From Verrucomicrobiota bacterium (GTDB taxonomy: Bacteria > Verrucomicrobiota > Verrucomicrobiia > Verrucomicrobiales > DEV007): DNA of 64,000 nt. The stretch is from contig DAOUQC010000001.1 in the NCBI GenBank assembly GCA_030625775.1, forward strand, positions 1 through 64,000. The letters run 5' to 3'. The position numbers and the translations under genes are program-made. Positions within the stretch are counted from its first letter, which is position 1. Every line of letters begins with the position of its first letter. Below the pieces are notes generated by a model. That model saw only the letters and a program-made list of their open reading frames with translations, ran no database searches and had not been told where the DNA came from. This document shows positions 25,999-33,596 of the stretch, in pieces.

Positions 25999-27558
25999 TC
26001 ACAGCAACCATTCAATCGGTAGTAATCCCATCAAGCGGGGAGTCAATCGCTGGAAGAAGGAGGTGTGGGGATCCCTGGTGTATATTTTTATTTTGCCGTT
26101 TTCGAAATGGTGCCAGCGCAATTTCCCTTTTTCCAGTTCCAAGCGGTAGACGGCCTTGTTGAGACGCTTGTCAAAAATGGAAGCGAGCTCAGTTGCGATC
26201 ACCGGTGAATTCACCACGATGCCGACTTCGGTGTTTTCAAAGGCCGAGCGGGGATCAAAATTGTAGGAGCCGATGAAAGCCTGCTGGCGGTCAAAGACAA
26301 AGGACTTTGCATGCAGGCTGGTTTTTGAAGAGCCCCCCAACCACTTCACATCCCGCCCGGCGAGTTTTTTTGTTGTAGAGTCGACCTCGTAGAGTTCGAC
26401 TCCGGAGGTGACCAGGGCCTTGCGGTATTTGCGGTAGCCTGCGTGGACGGCTGGTACATCGGTGGATGCCAGGGAGTTGGTGAGAATACGAACCTTTATC
26501 CCGCGCCGGGCTAGGTCACCGAGGTAAGCCGCACCCTTTTTTCCCGGAACAAAATAGGGAGAAACAATGACGAGTTCATTTTTTGTTTGGTCGAAATAAG
26601 GCTTCAGTTTGGTGGTGAGATGCAGTTCCGTGGCAGCTCGTGAGCTGCCTATTTTTTCCGGAGTATCACCGATGATGCGGGCCTGGGCCCACTCGAAGTT
26701 AAGCCCACCCTCTTCCAGATTCCGGGCCAGATGAGAACTCGCCAGTGCCTTTCGATAAAGATTGGCTTCAGGGGTGGAAATCAATTTGGAGAGTTCCTTT
26801 CTACCTTCTTTCACATCAGTTTCATCAGGGTATTTTTTGTGCAGCGTGGTGATTGGGTAGGCGAAGGAGCTGTTCCAGTATTGGTCAAATGAGGTTTCCA
26901 TTTCTTTCACCGCCGGACCGACTACGAGGGCATCGAGATCTCCGTAGTCCAGTTTGTCGTTCGCACCGAAATATTCATCCCCGACATTGCGTCCACCTAG
27001 AATGCTGACGTGACCATCCACCGTGAATGACTTGTTGTGCATGCGTCGAGTAATTGTCCTGAGTTGTCCGAGCATCTGCAATGTACGTGAGGAATTGCGG
27101 CTGAAAGGATTGAAGATACGTAACTCGATGTTCGGGTGTGAGTCGAGTATCGCTCCACCTGTGTCACGATCGATCAGCACCATGTCGTCGACCAGAAGAC
27201 GCACGCGGACGCCGCGATCGGCGGCCTCAAGCAGTTGATTTGTGAAGAGCCTGCCGGTGAGATCTTTGTTCCAGATGTAGTACTGGAGGTCGATGCCTTT
27301 CTGCGCACTTTTCGTCAGCTCCATTCGGGCCAGAAAAGCATCCTGCCCGCTGATCAATAAACGCACACCGGATTCCCCGGGGTTTGCATGTCTAGTCACT
27401 TTCTTTTTCGTAGCTCGAGCCAATGAGGTGTTGTCCGTGTCAGAGCTGCTGAAAGCATGGGATGCCGTCTTGTTAGTATTGGGTGGAGCTGTCGCGCAGG
27501 ATGCAAGGCCGAACGCGAGCAGGGTGAGGAAGCTGTAAAGAAGAAGTGTATGGCGCAT
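25999..27558 (-). CDS. Phospholipase D-family lipoprotein (cardiolipin synthase-like)
   Basis: A 519-residue exported lipoprotein with two PLD phosphodiesterase motifs, as in ClsC/YmdC-type cardiolipin synthases and related transphosphatidylases. The lipobox is 'GLASC' (Cys about 21). HKD motif 1 is 'HNKSFTVDGHVSILGGRN' and motif 2 is 'HAKSFVFDRQQAFIGSYNFD'. The C-terminal 'RLTPRLMGLLPIEWLL' is the typical end of the ClsC group. It is expected to act on phospholipids in the envelope. It converges with the PhyH gene. Confidence 0.92.
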   Translation of the reverse strand: MRHTLLLYSFLTLLAFGLASCATAPPNTNKTASHAFSSSDTDNTSLARATKKKVTRHANPGESGVRLLISGQDAFLARMELTKSAQKGIDLQYYIWNKDLTGRLFTNQLLEAADRGVRVRLLVDDMVLIDRDTGGAILDSHPNIELRIFNPFSRNSSRTLQMLGQLRTITRRMHNKSFTVDGHVSILGGRNVGDEYFGANDKLDYGDLDALVVGPAVKEMETSFDQYWNSSFAYPITTLHKKYPDETDVKEGRKELSKLISTPEANLYRKALASSHLARNLEEGGLNFEWAQARIIGDTPEKIGSSRAATELHLTTKLKPYFDQTKNELVIVSPYFVPGKKGAAYLGDLARRGIKVRILTNSLASTDVPAVHAGYRKYRKALVTSGVELYEVDSTTKKLAGRDVKWLGGSSKTSLHAKSFVFDRQQAFIGSYNFDPRSAFENTEVGIVVNSPVIATELASIFDKRLNKAVYRLELEKGKLRWHHFENGKIKIYTRDPHTSFFQRLTPRLMGLLPIEWLL

Positions 27559-27620
27559 TTAGATAAATAAGAGGAAAGAGGTAGTAACCTGTTTTTTCAA
27601 CCATTTAAATCCCCGTTTTT

Positions 27621-28409
27621 TCAAGGCAGTTGATCGAGGGTATAAAAGGGGAGTTGCAGTTTTTTGGCTGTATTGAAAATATGCTCAAGGGCTGCGGGGC
27701 TGATATGATGCCCTTTTCCGGCGGTGGCAATGCGATGGGCGTAAAGAACGATGATTTCGTTTTTCCGGGTGGCGCGGGCAAGGGCCTCATCGATCTGCTC
27801 ATAGCTGCGGTCTTCTTTATCCGGAGCATAATCGATGCCCTTGCCGTAGAGACAGCCGTGAGCGGCGATTTGATCAGTGGCGATAAAAAAAGCATTTTTC
27901 CCGCTGATACGTTTACCGGGGGTGATACCCGCTCCGGTTCGGACATGGCGGAAAATTTTCAGCAGGACGGCATCGGTGGCTGTGTTATTACTACTCATGG
28001 GATAAGCAAAGGAAGTCGGGACGATTCCCGCAGCTTTGAATGCGGTCAACTGCGGCAGGATTTCCTTTTGAAGGTAGTCTTCGGCCGAGTGTTGGCTGGA
28101 GTATTTAACCGCGCTGAGATGATGGATGCTGTGACAGCCTATGGCGTGGCCGTGTTTTTTTAATTCCAGTGCGGCATCCAGGGCGGGTTGATCGATGTGG
28201 CCACTGATGAAAAAAGTGGCTTTGACTCCATACTGATCGAATAGCGGAAGCGCTGCGAGCCACTCGCTGAAATTACGATCATCAAAAGTCAGTATTATGC
28301 CACCTTTGTCCGGAAGGGGATGAGCTGGTGGGGATAAGGGGGAACCTGCACGGGATATGGTCAGGGTGGTCAGTACGACAAAAACCAGGCCGGCGGGGAA
28401 TGCTCTCAT
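27621..28409 (-). CDS. Secreted polysaccharide deacetylase (NodB domain)
   Basis: A 262-residue enzyme of carbohydrate esterase family 4. A signal peptide precedes 'GIILTFDDRNFSEW', which holds the catalytic and metal-binding aspartates; the usual following Gly is Arg. Metal histidines are in 'GCHSIHHL', and 'FAYPMSSNN' forms the next motif. A late His is in 'LYAHRI'. It differs from the first deacetylase (4926-6362) in size and lack of a C-terminal extension. The frame is open to 28463; the ATG at 28409 gives the signal peptide. It lies downstream of the sulfatase on the same strand, so both may act on a sulfated, acetylated glycan. Confidence 0.88.
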   Translation of the reverse strand: MRAFPAGLVFVVLTTLTISRAGSPLSPPAHPLPDKGGIILTFDDRNFSEWLAALPLFDQYGVKATFFISGHIDQPALDAALELKKHGHAIGCHSIHHLSAVKYSSQHSAEDYLQKEILPQLTAFKAAGIVPTSFAYPMSSNNTATDAVLLKIFRHVRTGAGITPGKRISGKNAFFIATDQIAAHGCLYGKGIDYAPDKEDRSYEQIDEALARATRKNEIIVLYAHRIATAGKGHHISPAALEHIFNTAKKLQLPFYTLDQLP

Positions 28410-28454
28410 ACAGATGTATAGACGGCCTTCCCCGGAGTGGCTAATGGGAATGCA

Positions 28455-28471
28455 GAATAGCAATGCTATTC
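28455..28471. repeat. Perfect 17-bp odd palindrome
   Basis: Arms GAATAGCA and TGCTATTC flank a single A, in the 80 bp spacer between the sulfatase stop and the deacetylase start. Its form (perfect arms, one-base centre) matches the two palindromes after trpD. Confidence 0.65.
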
Positions 28472-28489
28472 AGTGGCTTTCCAGAATCC

Positions 28490-30055
28490 TCAAGCCGCCT
28501 TTTTTTTGACTGGCTTTTTCTTTTTCCGTGGTTTGCGGAAGGATTCCTTCGGATCCTTGGCGGGAAGTTTGTAAAAGGTTCGAAGACGTATGAGTTCGGC
28601 TTCGAGGTTTTTCTGGGTCTCGGCTGCTTCGGGTTTGCCGTAGATGCTTTCGAGTTCATTGGGGTCTTTTTCGAGGTCGAACAGTTCCCACTCGTCGAGT
28701 TCGTAGTAGTGGATGAGTTTTTGTTTGCCGCTGGTCACTCCGTAGTGACGGGCGACGGCGTGGGCACCGGGGAATTCGTAGTAGTGATAATAAAAGCTCT
28801 GTCGCCAGTCTTTTGGTGTATTGCCTTTGAAAATGGGGACTAGTGATTTTCCCTGCATGTCACCGGGGATAGAAGCTCCGGCTATGTCGAGAAAAGTTTC
28901 GGCAAAATCAAGGTTGGATACGATGTCATTATTGATCGATCCGGGTTTGATGACTCCGGGCCAACGGGCCAGTAGCGGCGTTTTGAGTGACTCTTCATAC
29001 ATCCAGCGTTTGTCGAACCAGCCGTGTTCTCCCAGATACCAACCTTGATCCGAGGAATAGATCACGATGGTATTTTTTGCCAGTCCTGATTCGTCTAGAT
29101 AGTCGAGTATGCGACCGATACCGTCATCGACAGATTTCACGCAGCGCAGGTAATCTTTGACGTAACGCTGGTATTTCCATTTCACCAGATCACGGCCCTT
29201 CAGATTGGCTTTACGAAAAGCCTCGTTCTTAGGGTCATAAGCAGCCTTCCAGGTGGTAAGTTGTGCAGGGGTGAGGTTTTTTGGATCCTCGAATTTCAGA
29301 TCTTTACTGGTGAGGTGCTCTTCGATGGTCATTTCCTGGTTCGAAGCGGGTGAAGCGCGGTGGGAATAATCGTCAAAGAGGGTTTCCGGTTCAGCGATGG
29401 TCTTGTCATCAAGCCAGTTGAGGTATTTGGGGCCGGGTTGCCAGTTGCGATGCGGTGCCTTGTGCTGGTACATCACCATGAAGGGTTTGGTTTTGTCTGC
29501 TTGTTTGAGCCAGGCCAAGGCCTTGTCGGTAATGATATCGGTAGTGTAGCCGGTGTGGGGAACTCTTTTGGGTTCCCCGCTGATCCCTCCAGTTAGCATG
29601 GGCGGGTTGTAGTAGGGGCCCTGACCGACAAGCACGTCATAGTAGTCAAAACCCTGTGGAGTGGTCTTGAGATGCCATTTGCCGATCACTGCTGTCTGGT
29701 AACCGTTTTTGCGCAGGATTTTGGGGAAGGTTTGTTGATCTCCGTTGAAACTCTGGTTGTTGGTCATGAAGCCATTGATGTGGCTGTGTTTTCCGGTCTG
29801 GATGACCGCACGGCTGGGCCCGCAAATGGCGTTGGTGACGTAACAACGGTTGAAGCGCATGCCTTCATTGGCGATGCGATCCATGTTCGGTGTGCTGATG
29901 CGCAGCGGGTCGTAAGCGCTGAGCGCTTGCTCGCAGTGATCATCGGTGAAAATGAAAACGATGTTAGGGGGGGAGTCGGCTGCCGAGGCTTGAGGTAGGT
30001 CGGAAAGGGTGATTGCGGCCAGAGCGGAGGAAAGGAAGAAGGTCAGCTTTTTCAT
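28490..30055 (-). CDS. Secreted sulfatase (type I, Cys-type)
   Basis: A 521-residue exported sulfatase hydrolysing sulfate esters, probably from a polysaccharide or glycosaminoglycan. A signal peptide ends near 'QASAADS'. The formylglycine motif is '[12 protein letters not shown]' with Cys78 to be oxidised. Metal ligands are Asp38/Asp39 in 'FTDDH' and '[13 protein letters not shown]'; 'GKWHLK' is also typical. The C-terminus is lysine-rich. No formylglycine-generating enzyme or anSME is in the window, so maturation must come from elsewhere. Most similar in layout to iduronate/N-acetylglucosamine sulfatase-type members; exact substrate unknown. Confidence 0.94.
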   Translation of the reverse strand: MKKLTFFLSSALAAITLSDLPQASAADSPPNIVFIFTDDHCEQALSAYDPLRISTPNMDRIANEGMRFNRCYVTNAICGPSRAVIQTGKHSHINGFMTNNQSFNGDQQTFPKILRKNGYQTAVIGKWHLKTTPQGFDYYDVLVGQGPYYNPPMLTGGISGEPKRVPHTGYTTDIITDKALAWLKQADKTKPFMVMYQHKAPHRNWQPGPKYLNWLDDKTIAEPETLFDDYSHRASPASNQEMTIEEHLTSKDLKFEDPKNLTPAQLTTWKAAYDPKNEAFRKANLKGRDLVKWKYQRYVKDYLRCVKSVDDGIGRILDYLDESGLAKNTIVIYSSDQGWYLGEHGWFDKRWMYEESLKTPLLARWPGVIKPGSINNDIVSNLDFAETFLDIAGASIPGDMQGKSLVPIFKGNTPKDWRQSFYYHYYEFPGAHAVARHYGVTSGKQKLIHYYELDEWELFDLEKDPNELESIYGKPEAAETQKNLEAELIRLRTFYKLPAKDPKESFRKPRKKKKPVKKKAA

Positions 30056-30127
30056 AGAGATGAATATTGTCGGATAGATAGCAGAGCGAGCAAAGCCAAT
30101 TTTTGGCGCGTTTGCGTGAGGGGAGAT

Positions 30128-30180
30128 GAATTATGAATTGGGAGCCGAGTCCCGCAGTCGCGGGATGAGACAGCCGGAGA
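30128..30180. repeat. Heptamer GAATTAT start plus dispersed repeat copy 2
   Basis: GAATTAT then GAATTGG at 30128-30141 begin a heptamer run, followed from 30143 by AGCCGAG, a hairpin (TCCCGC / GCGGGA around AGTC), and TGAGACAGCCGGAGA. The flanks match copy 1 at 23206-23232; the hairpin is an insertion relative to it. Confidence 0.55.
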
Positions 30181-30254
30181 TTACTGAACAAAGGCAATGT
30201 GAAAAAATGTGGAATTGGATTGTCGAAATCCGTATGGATCGATAGGGTTCAGCC

Positions 30255-30878
30255 ATGAACGAACAAGCGAGTGAGCAGGCACCGGTTTCTCGCAATCCGG
30301 TGGTAAAAACAACTTGGCCCAAAACGATTGGGATCGTTACGCTGCTTTTTGGTGTACTTGGGGGATTGAAAGGGGTTGGATCGATTCTCTCGAGTTTTTT
30401 TAGTGAAATGCTTGCTAAAGCATCCAACCTGCCACCCGAGTTTTATGACAAATGGAGGCCGTTCATGTTGGGAAGCGGGGCAGGGGAGATATGTTTGGGG
30501 ATATTTTTGTTCCTTGGTGGTTTTATGCTGCTTTACCGGAAGCGTTTTGCTGTAGTCATACTGGTGCTTTGGGCCTTGATGAAAATGTTGTTTGGAGTCG
30601 TCGGGGCTTTTTTTAATTATTTGATGCAGAAAGAGCAATTACCTTTGATGTTGGAGCAGCAGCGGAAGGTGATGGAAAAGGCGGGTGGTGCCGGAGGAGG
30701 CGCAGGCACCGAGCAAGTGGCTGAAATGGTGACCAATATGACCGAAGTTATATCAACTGTGATGCTGTTTGCGGGTTTGATCTGGGTGATGGTGCTGCCT
30801 CTGTTTATCCTGATTTGGTTCATCCGTCCTAAAATCAGGAGGGAAGTAGCTACATGGGGGCAAGGGACAGCCGACTGA
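30255..30878 (+). CDS. Membrane protein with four predicted helices, unknown function
   Basis: A 207-residue protein with hydrophobic segments near 24-48, 74-96, 101-124 and 170-192 and a glycine-rich cytoplasmic-looking loop near 140-150 ('GGAGGGAG'). No domain was recognised. It is divergent from the sulfatase with a 199 bp repeat-containing spacer. An ATG start and consistent hydrophobic pattern support it as real. Confidence 0.75.
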   Translation: MNEQASEQAPVSRNPVVKTTWPKTIGIVTLLFGVLGGLKGVGSILSSFFSEMLAKASNLPPEFYDKWRPFMLGSGAGEICLGIFLFLGGFMLLYRKRFAVVILVLWALMKMLFGVVGAFFNYLMQKEQLPLMLEQQRKVMEKAGGAGGGAGTEQVAEMVTNMTEVISTVMLFAGLIWVMVLPLFILIWFIRPKIRREVATWGQGTAD

Positions 30879-30908
30879 AAGGCAGGCAGGTGATCTGAAA
30901 GATCAAAC

Positions 30909-30944
30909 GAGCCGAAATGAAATGGAAGATAGCCGGAGGCTAGC
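30909..30944. repeat. Possible third, degenerate copy of the dispersed repeat
   Basis: AGCCG is followed 21 bases later by AGCCGGAGGCTAGC, resembling the two-AGCCG layout of copies 1 and 2. TAGCC and GGCTA can pair around GGA. Confidence 0.3.
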
Positions 30945-31053
30945 ATTCAATGGGTAATGCCCCTTTGGCTTCAAAAATGAAAAAAGACACACCACTTTCG
31001 TGGGTGCCTTCAAAGGATGCGCGGATTTACGGTATAGGTAAATTCTTACGAAA

Positions 31054-31287
31054 TTAATTCCTGCCGTGAACGGGGTTGGACACATTGGCATCGCCCAGAC
31101 TCAACAACAACTGGGTGAGGCTTGGGTGACAGCGAACGATTTCCTCGGCGAGCTCACGCAGCTCGGTATCAAAAGCCTCGCGAACAGCTGAATTGGATTC
31201 ATATGCCTTGTCTGGAGCCAAGGTGGCGGTGGTCAGAACTCTGAGGTTCTGTTGATCTTGTGAGGCATCTGGTTTGTGGTGGTGCAT
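31054..31287 (-). CDS. Small protein downstream of an RHH-like gene, unknown function
   Basis: A 77-residue protein with no recognised domain. The N-terminal 35 residues are polar and probably loose; residues about 36-65 ('AFDTELRELAEEIVRCHPSL') look helical. It begins 52 bp after the stop of the 65-residue ribbon-helix-helix-like gene on the same strand, so the two form a probable two-gene unit. No toxin motif is visible. It may be a partner of the regulator or only a neighbour. Confidence 0.55.
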   Translation of the reverse strand: MHHHKPDASQDQQNLRVLTTATLAPDKAYESNSAVREAFDTELRELAEEIVRCHPSLTQLLLSLGDANVSNPVHGRN

Positions 31288-31339
31288 GGCTGGTTGTGTT
31301 GATTCAGGGCTTCGGGTCGTGGGGCTTTCTTCGGGGCTA

Positions 31340-31537
31340 CTATTTTGCAGTCAGACTTGGCACTTGACCCTGTTGCATGAGCTCGCGGATGCGCTCTTTG
31401 AGAAGAGCATTAGCCGTGTCTGCAGCGTTCTTGCCATAAAAACCGGTCTCAGTCAGCTGTTGAAGGGAATCCTTCACCTGCTGAGTGGTCGAGATCGTAA
31501 TCTGGATGGTTTCCAGGGTATTTTTGGGTCGCGCCAT
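31340..31537 (-). CDS. Small ribbon-helix-helix-like protein
   Basis: A 65-residue protein with a beta strand 'IQITISTTQQVKDSLQQLTE' followed by two helices and the phrase 'GFYGKNAADTANALLKERI'. The 'ITISTTxQVKxxLxxLxxTGxYGKNxAExA' pattern is seen in small CopG/Arc-type (ribbon-helix-helix) proteins of many bacteria. These dimerise and bind palindromic DNA. A 29-bp imperfect palindrome lies 19 bp upstream of its start codon and is a plausible target. Function as a regulator is inferred. Confidence 0.72.
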   Translation of the reverse strand: MARPKNTLETIQITISTTQQVKDSLQQLTETGFYGKNAADTANALLKERIRELMQQGQVPSLTAK

Positions 31538-31555
31538 AGATAAAACTCAATAACT

Positions 31556-31584
31556 ATGGCATTCTTATTCGATAAATGTGCCAT
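31556..31584. promoter_or_regulatory. 29-bp imperfect palindrome, candidate operator
   Basis: Outer arms ATGGCA and TGCCAT and inner arms TTAT and ATAA are symmetric around TCG; 10 of 13 positions per arm match. It lies between the divergent RHH-like gene and msrA, close to the RHH-like start. Confidence 0.55.
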
Positions 31585-31720
31585 GAGTCAAGGATATTGA
31601 TGTTTTTTTTAATTTTTTTTGATCTTTTGGCTTGGTTGATTTTTTATTATATCAGTTTTTTAAACTGGGATCTGGCCGGATAGGATGGGCCTGACAAGTA
31701 GATGAAAAGAGATTAAATTG

Positions 31721-32332
31721 ATGAACAGCTTGAGATTGATCTTAACAATAGGGATGATGGCTTGCCTATTGTCTTGTTCAGAGTCCAACATGAATGACTA
31801 TTCCAATAATCCGAATCTGGAGCTTGCTGTTTTTGGTGGTGGGTGTTTCTGGTGCACGGAGGCTGTGATGGAGCGCATGTCCGGGGTTTTGGATGTGAAG
31901 TCGGGTTACATGGGGGGGGACTTGGAAAGTCCGACATATGAGCAGATATCCGGGGGTAAGACTGGCCATGCCGAGGTGATTCAAGTGGCCTTTGATTCCG
32001 GGAAGATTTCTTACGCAGAACTGTTGGATGTGTTTTGGCAGGCACACGACCCGACCACTTTGAATCAACAGGGGGCTGATCGAGGGCCGCAATACCGGTC
32101 AGCAATTTTTCACCTTTCGCCAGAACAGCGGGCTACGGCGGAAAAATCAAAAGAGATGTTGAATGAATCCGGCCGCTACGCAGATCAGGCAGTGACAGAA
32201 ATTGCCCGGGCGGGGATATTCTGGGAGGCTGAAAAACAGCATCAGGATTTTTACAGCAACAACCCAGGCAACACTTACTGCAGGATAGTGATTCATCCCA
32301 AACTGAAAAAAATGGGACTGGAGAAGGAGTAG
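31721..32332 (+). CDS. msrA: Peptide methionine-S-sulfoxide reductase, lipoprotein
   Basis: Repairs oxidised methionine (S-epimer) in proteins. It has 203 residues. The lipobox 'CLLSC' (Cys about 19) predicts export and membrane attachment, so it would protect envelope proteins. The MsrA active site 'GGGCFWC' has catalytic Cys42; 'GYMGG', 'GHAEVIQVAFD' and 'QYRSAIF' are further family blocks. No MsrB domain is fused. The ATG at 31721 was chosen over a TTG one codon earlier. A perfect hairpin directly follows the stop codon. Confidence 0.95.
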   Translation: MNSLRLILTIGMMACLLSCSESNMNDYSNNPNLELAVFGGGCFWCTEAVMERMSGVLDVKSGYMGGDLESPTYEQISGGKTGHAEVIQVAFDSGKISYAELLDVFWQAHDPTTLNQQGADRGPQYRSAIFHLSPEQRATAEKSKEMLNESGRYADQAVTEIARAGIFWEAEKQHQDFYSNNPGNTYCRIVIHPKLKKMGLEKE

Positions 32333-32333
32333 C

Positions 32334-32350
32334 TTTCCGCTGCGCGGAAG
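32334..32350 (+). terminator. Hairpin at the end of msrA
   Basis: TTCCGC and GCGGAA form a perfect stem around TGC, extendable by one T-A/T-G pair, 2 bp after the stop. The following bases are not T-rich. Confidence 0.45.
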
Positions 32351-32356
32351 GAGTTA

Positions 32357-32549
32357 GGAGTTCCTTTCGACCCTATAAGTGGGCTAAGCGGGGATCTACT
32401 TGCTAAGCCGGAAGTTGCTTGTAGGGTGAGGAACTCCCGATAGAAATATGTTGTATTCACCGATCAGTCTAAAGACAAGCCTGCCCATTGCCGCATCTGC
32501 GGTGACGGGGCGAGTGCGACTGTGGCTGCTCATTGGCTAATTCACAGTC
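32357..32549. other. Structured intergenic region upstream of an EamA transporter
   Basis: The 319 bp between msrA and the next gene holds three nested or serial hairpins. GGAGTTCC (32357) pairs with GGAACTCC (32430), extended inward by ACCCTATAAG (32370) with CTTGTAGGGT (32418). CCGCA (32491) pairs with TGCGG (32498). GACTGTG (32518) pairs with CACAGTC (32543). No known riboswitch consensus was recognised. From 32550 to 32651 nothing clear is seen. Confidence 0.5.
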
Positions 32550-32651
32550 TCGGGGTGATTTCAGAACTTAGGTTTTCTCTACCAACTATTCAGGTAAAAA
32601 CGCATAAGGATCTTTTCTAAATCAACTCCGCAGCGATTTCCGGATTGATTC

Positions 32652-33578
32652 ATGAATGATCAAAACCAAGCGAGTTCGAAAATAGACGATACCAGACAGC
32701 CTAGGCAGAATTTTTTGCGGGGAGCGTGGTTCATGGTGTTGTCGCTATTGTGCTTTACGGCCAATGTTTTGATCCTGAAATACACAGGGGATAATCGGCA
32801 GGTGAGCCCGTGGTTGGCTTTGTATGTGAGATCGGTGCTTGGTTTTTTTGTGGTCATCGCTTTGTTCAGGGGGCGGGGTTTGATTCATTTGCGTCCGATG
32901 TTTACCGAACGGTTGATGATCTGGAGAGGGCTGACCGGCATTGTGGGAACCGCATGTTTTTACTGGACGGTACCCATTCTCGGAGCAGGCAAATCCACGT
33001 TGATAGGAAGCACTTACATTTTGTTTGCGGCCTTGATGGCTGTCTTTTTTTTGAAGGAGCGTCTGGGGTCGCGGAAGATCTTGTGGATTGTTGTGGCCTT
33101 GTTTGGGGTGTTGTTATTAACAGGTAAAGGTAATGGAGGATTTACTATTTCCCCGGTAGATTTGCTGGCACTTACTGGTGCGGTTAGTGCTGCCGGGGCA
33201 GTGATTGTGATCAGACAGCTCACCCGGACCTACCATTCGGGAGCTATCTACCTCTGCCAGTGTCTGTATCTAGTACTGGCAATTACGCCTTTTGTGCTGC
33301 TTTCGTTCGAGTGGCCAGGAGGAGTGGAATTTTTATTGATCTCTGCAGCAGCTGTAGCAGCCAGTTTTGGCCAAATTGCGATGAATGAAGGTTACCGCTA
33401 TCTTCCGGTTGCCACGGGAGCATCGATTCAGATGGCTTTGCCTGTCACCGCATCGATTGGTGGAATGTTGTTGTTTGAGGAGGCTTTCAGGGCCTTGCAG
33501 GTGCTTGGGGCAGCCTTGATCCTTATTGGTTGTTATCGGGTAGTTGCGGGGGGAGGAAGAGTGAGGAGTGAGGAGTGA
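32652..33578 (+). CDS. EamA/DMT superfamily transporter
   Basis: Inner-membrane protein of 308 residues with about ten helices in two EamA repeats (about 22-145 and 165-295), the usual form of drug/metabolite transporters. 'GSTYILFAALMAVFFLKERLGSRKILWIVVALFGVLLL' and 'FEEAFRALQVLGAALILIG' are the repeat ends. Substrate is unknown; members export amino acids or carry S-adenosylmethionine or nucleotide sugars. The last codons ('RVRSEE') and the stop fall inside a heptanucleotide repeat, so the C-terminus can vary in length between strains. Confidence 0.9.
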   Translation: MNDQNQASSKIDDTRQPRQNFLRGAWFMVLSLLCFTANVLILKYTGDNRQVSPWLALYVRSVLGFFVVIALFRGRGLIHLRPMFTERLMIWRGLTGIVGTACFYWTVPILGAGKSTLIGSTYILFAALMAVFFLKERLGSRKILWIVVALFGVLLLTGKGNGGFTISPVDLLALTGAVSAAGAVIVIRQLTRTYHSGAIYLCQCLYLVLAITPFVLLSFEWPGGVEFLLISAAAVAASFGQIAMNEGYRYLPVATGASIQMALPVTASIGGMLLFEEAFRALQVLGAALILIGCYRVVAGGGRVRSEE

Positions 33579-33595
33579 GGAGTGAGGAGTGAAGA
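33561..33595. repeat. Five tandem copies of heptamer GTGAGGA
   Basis: Four exact copies and a fifth with one change (GTGAAGA) run from 33561 to 33595. They overlap the last codons and stop of the transporter gene and end just before the convergent aminopeptidase stop. Confidence 0.9.
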
Positions 33596-33596
33596 A

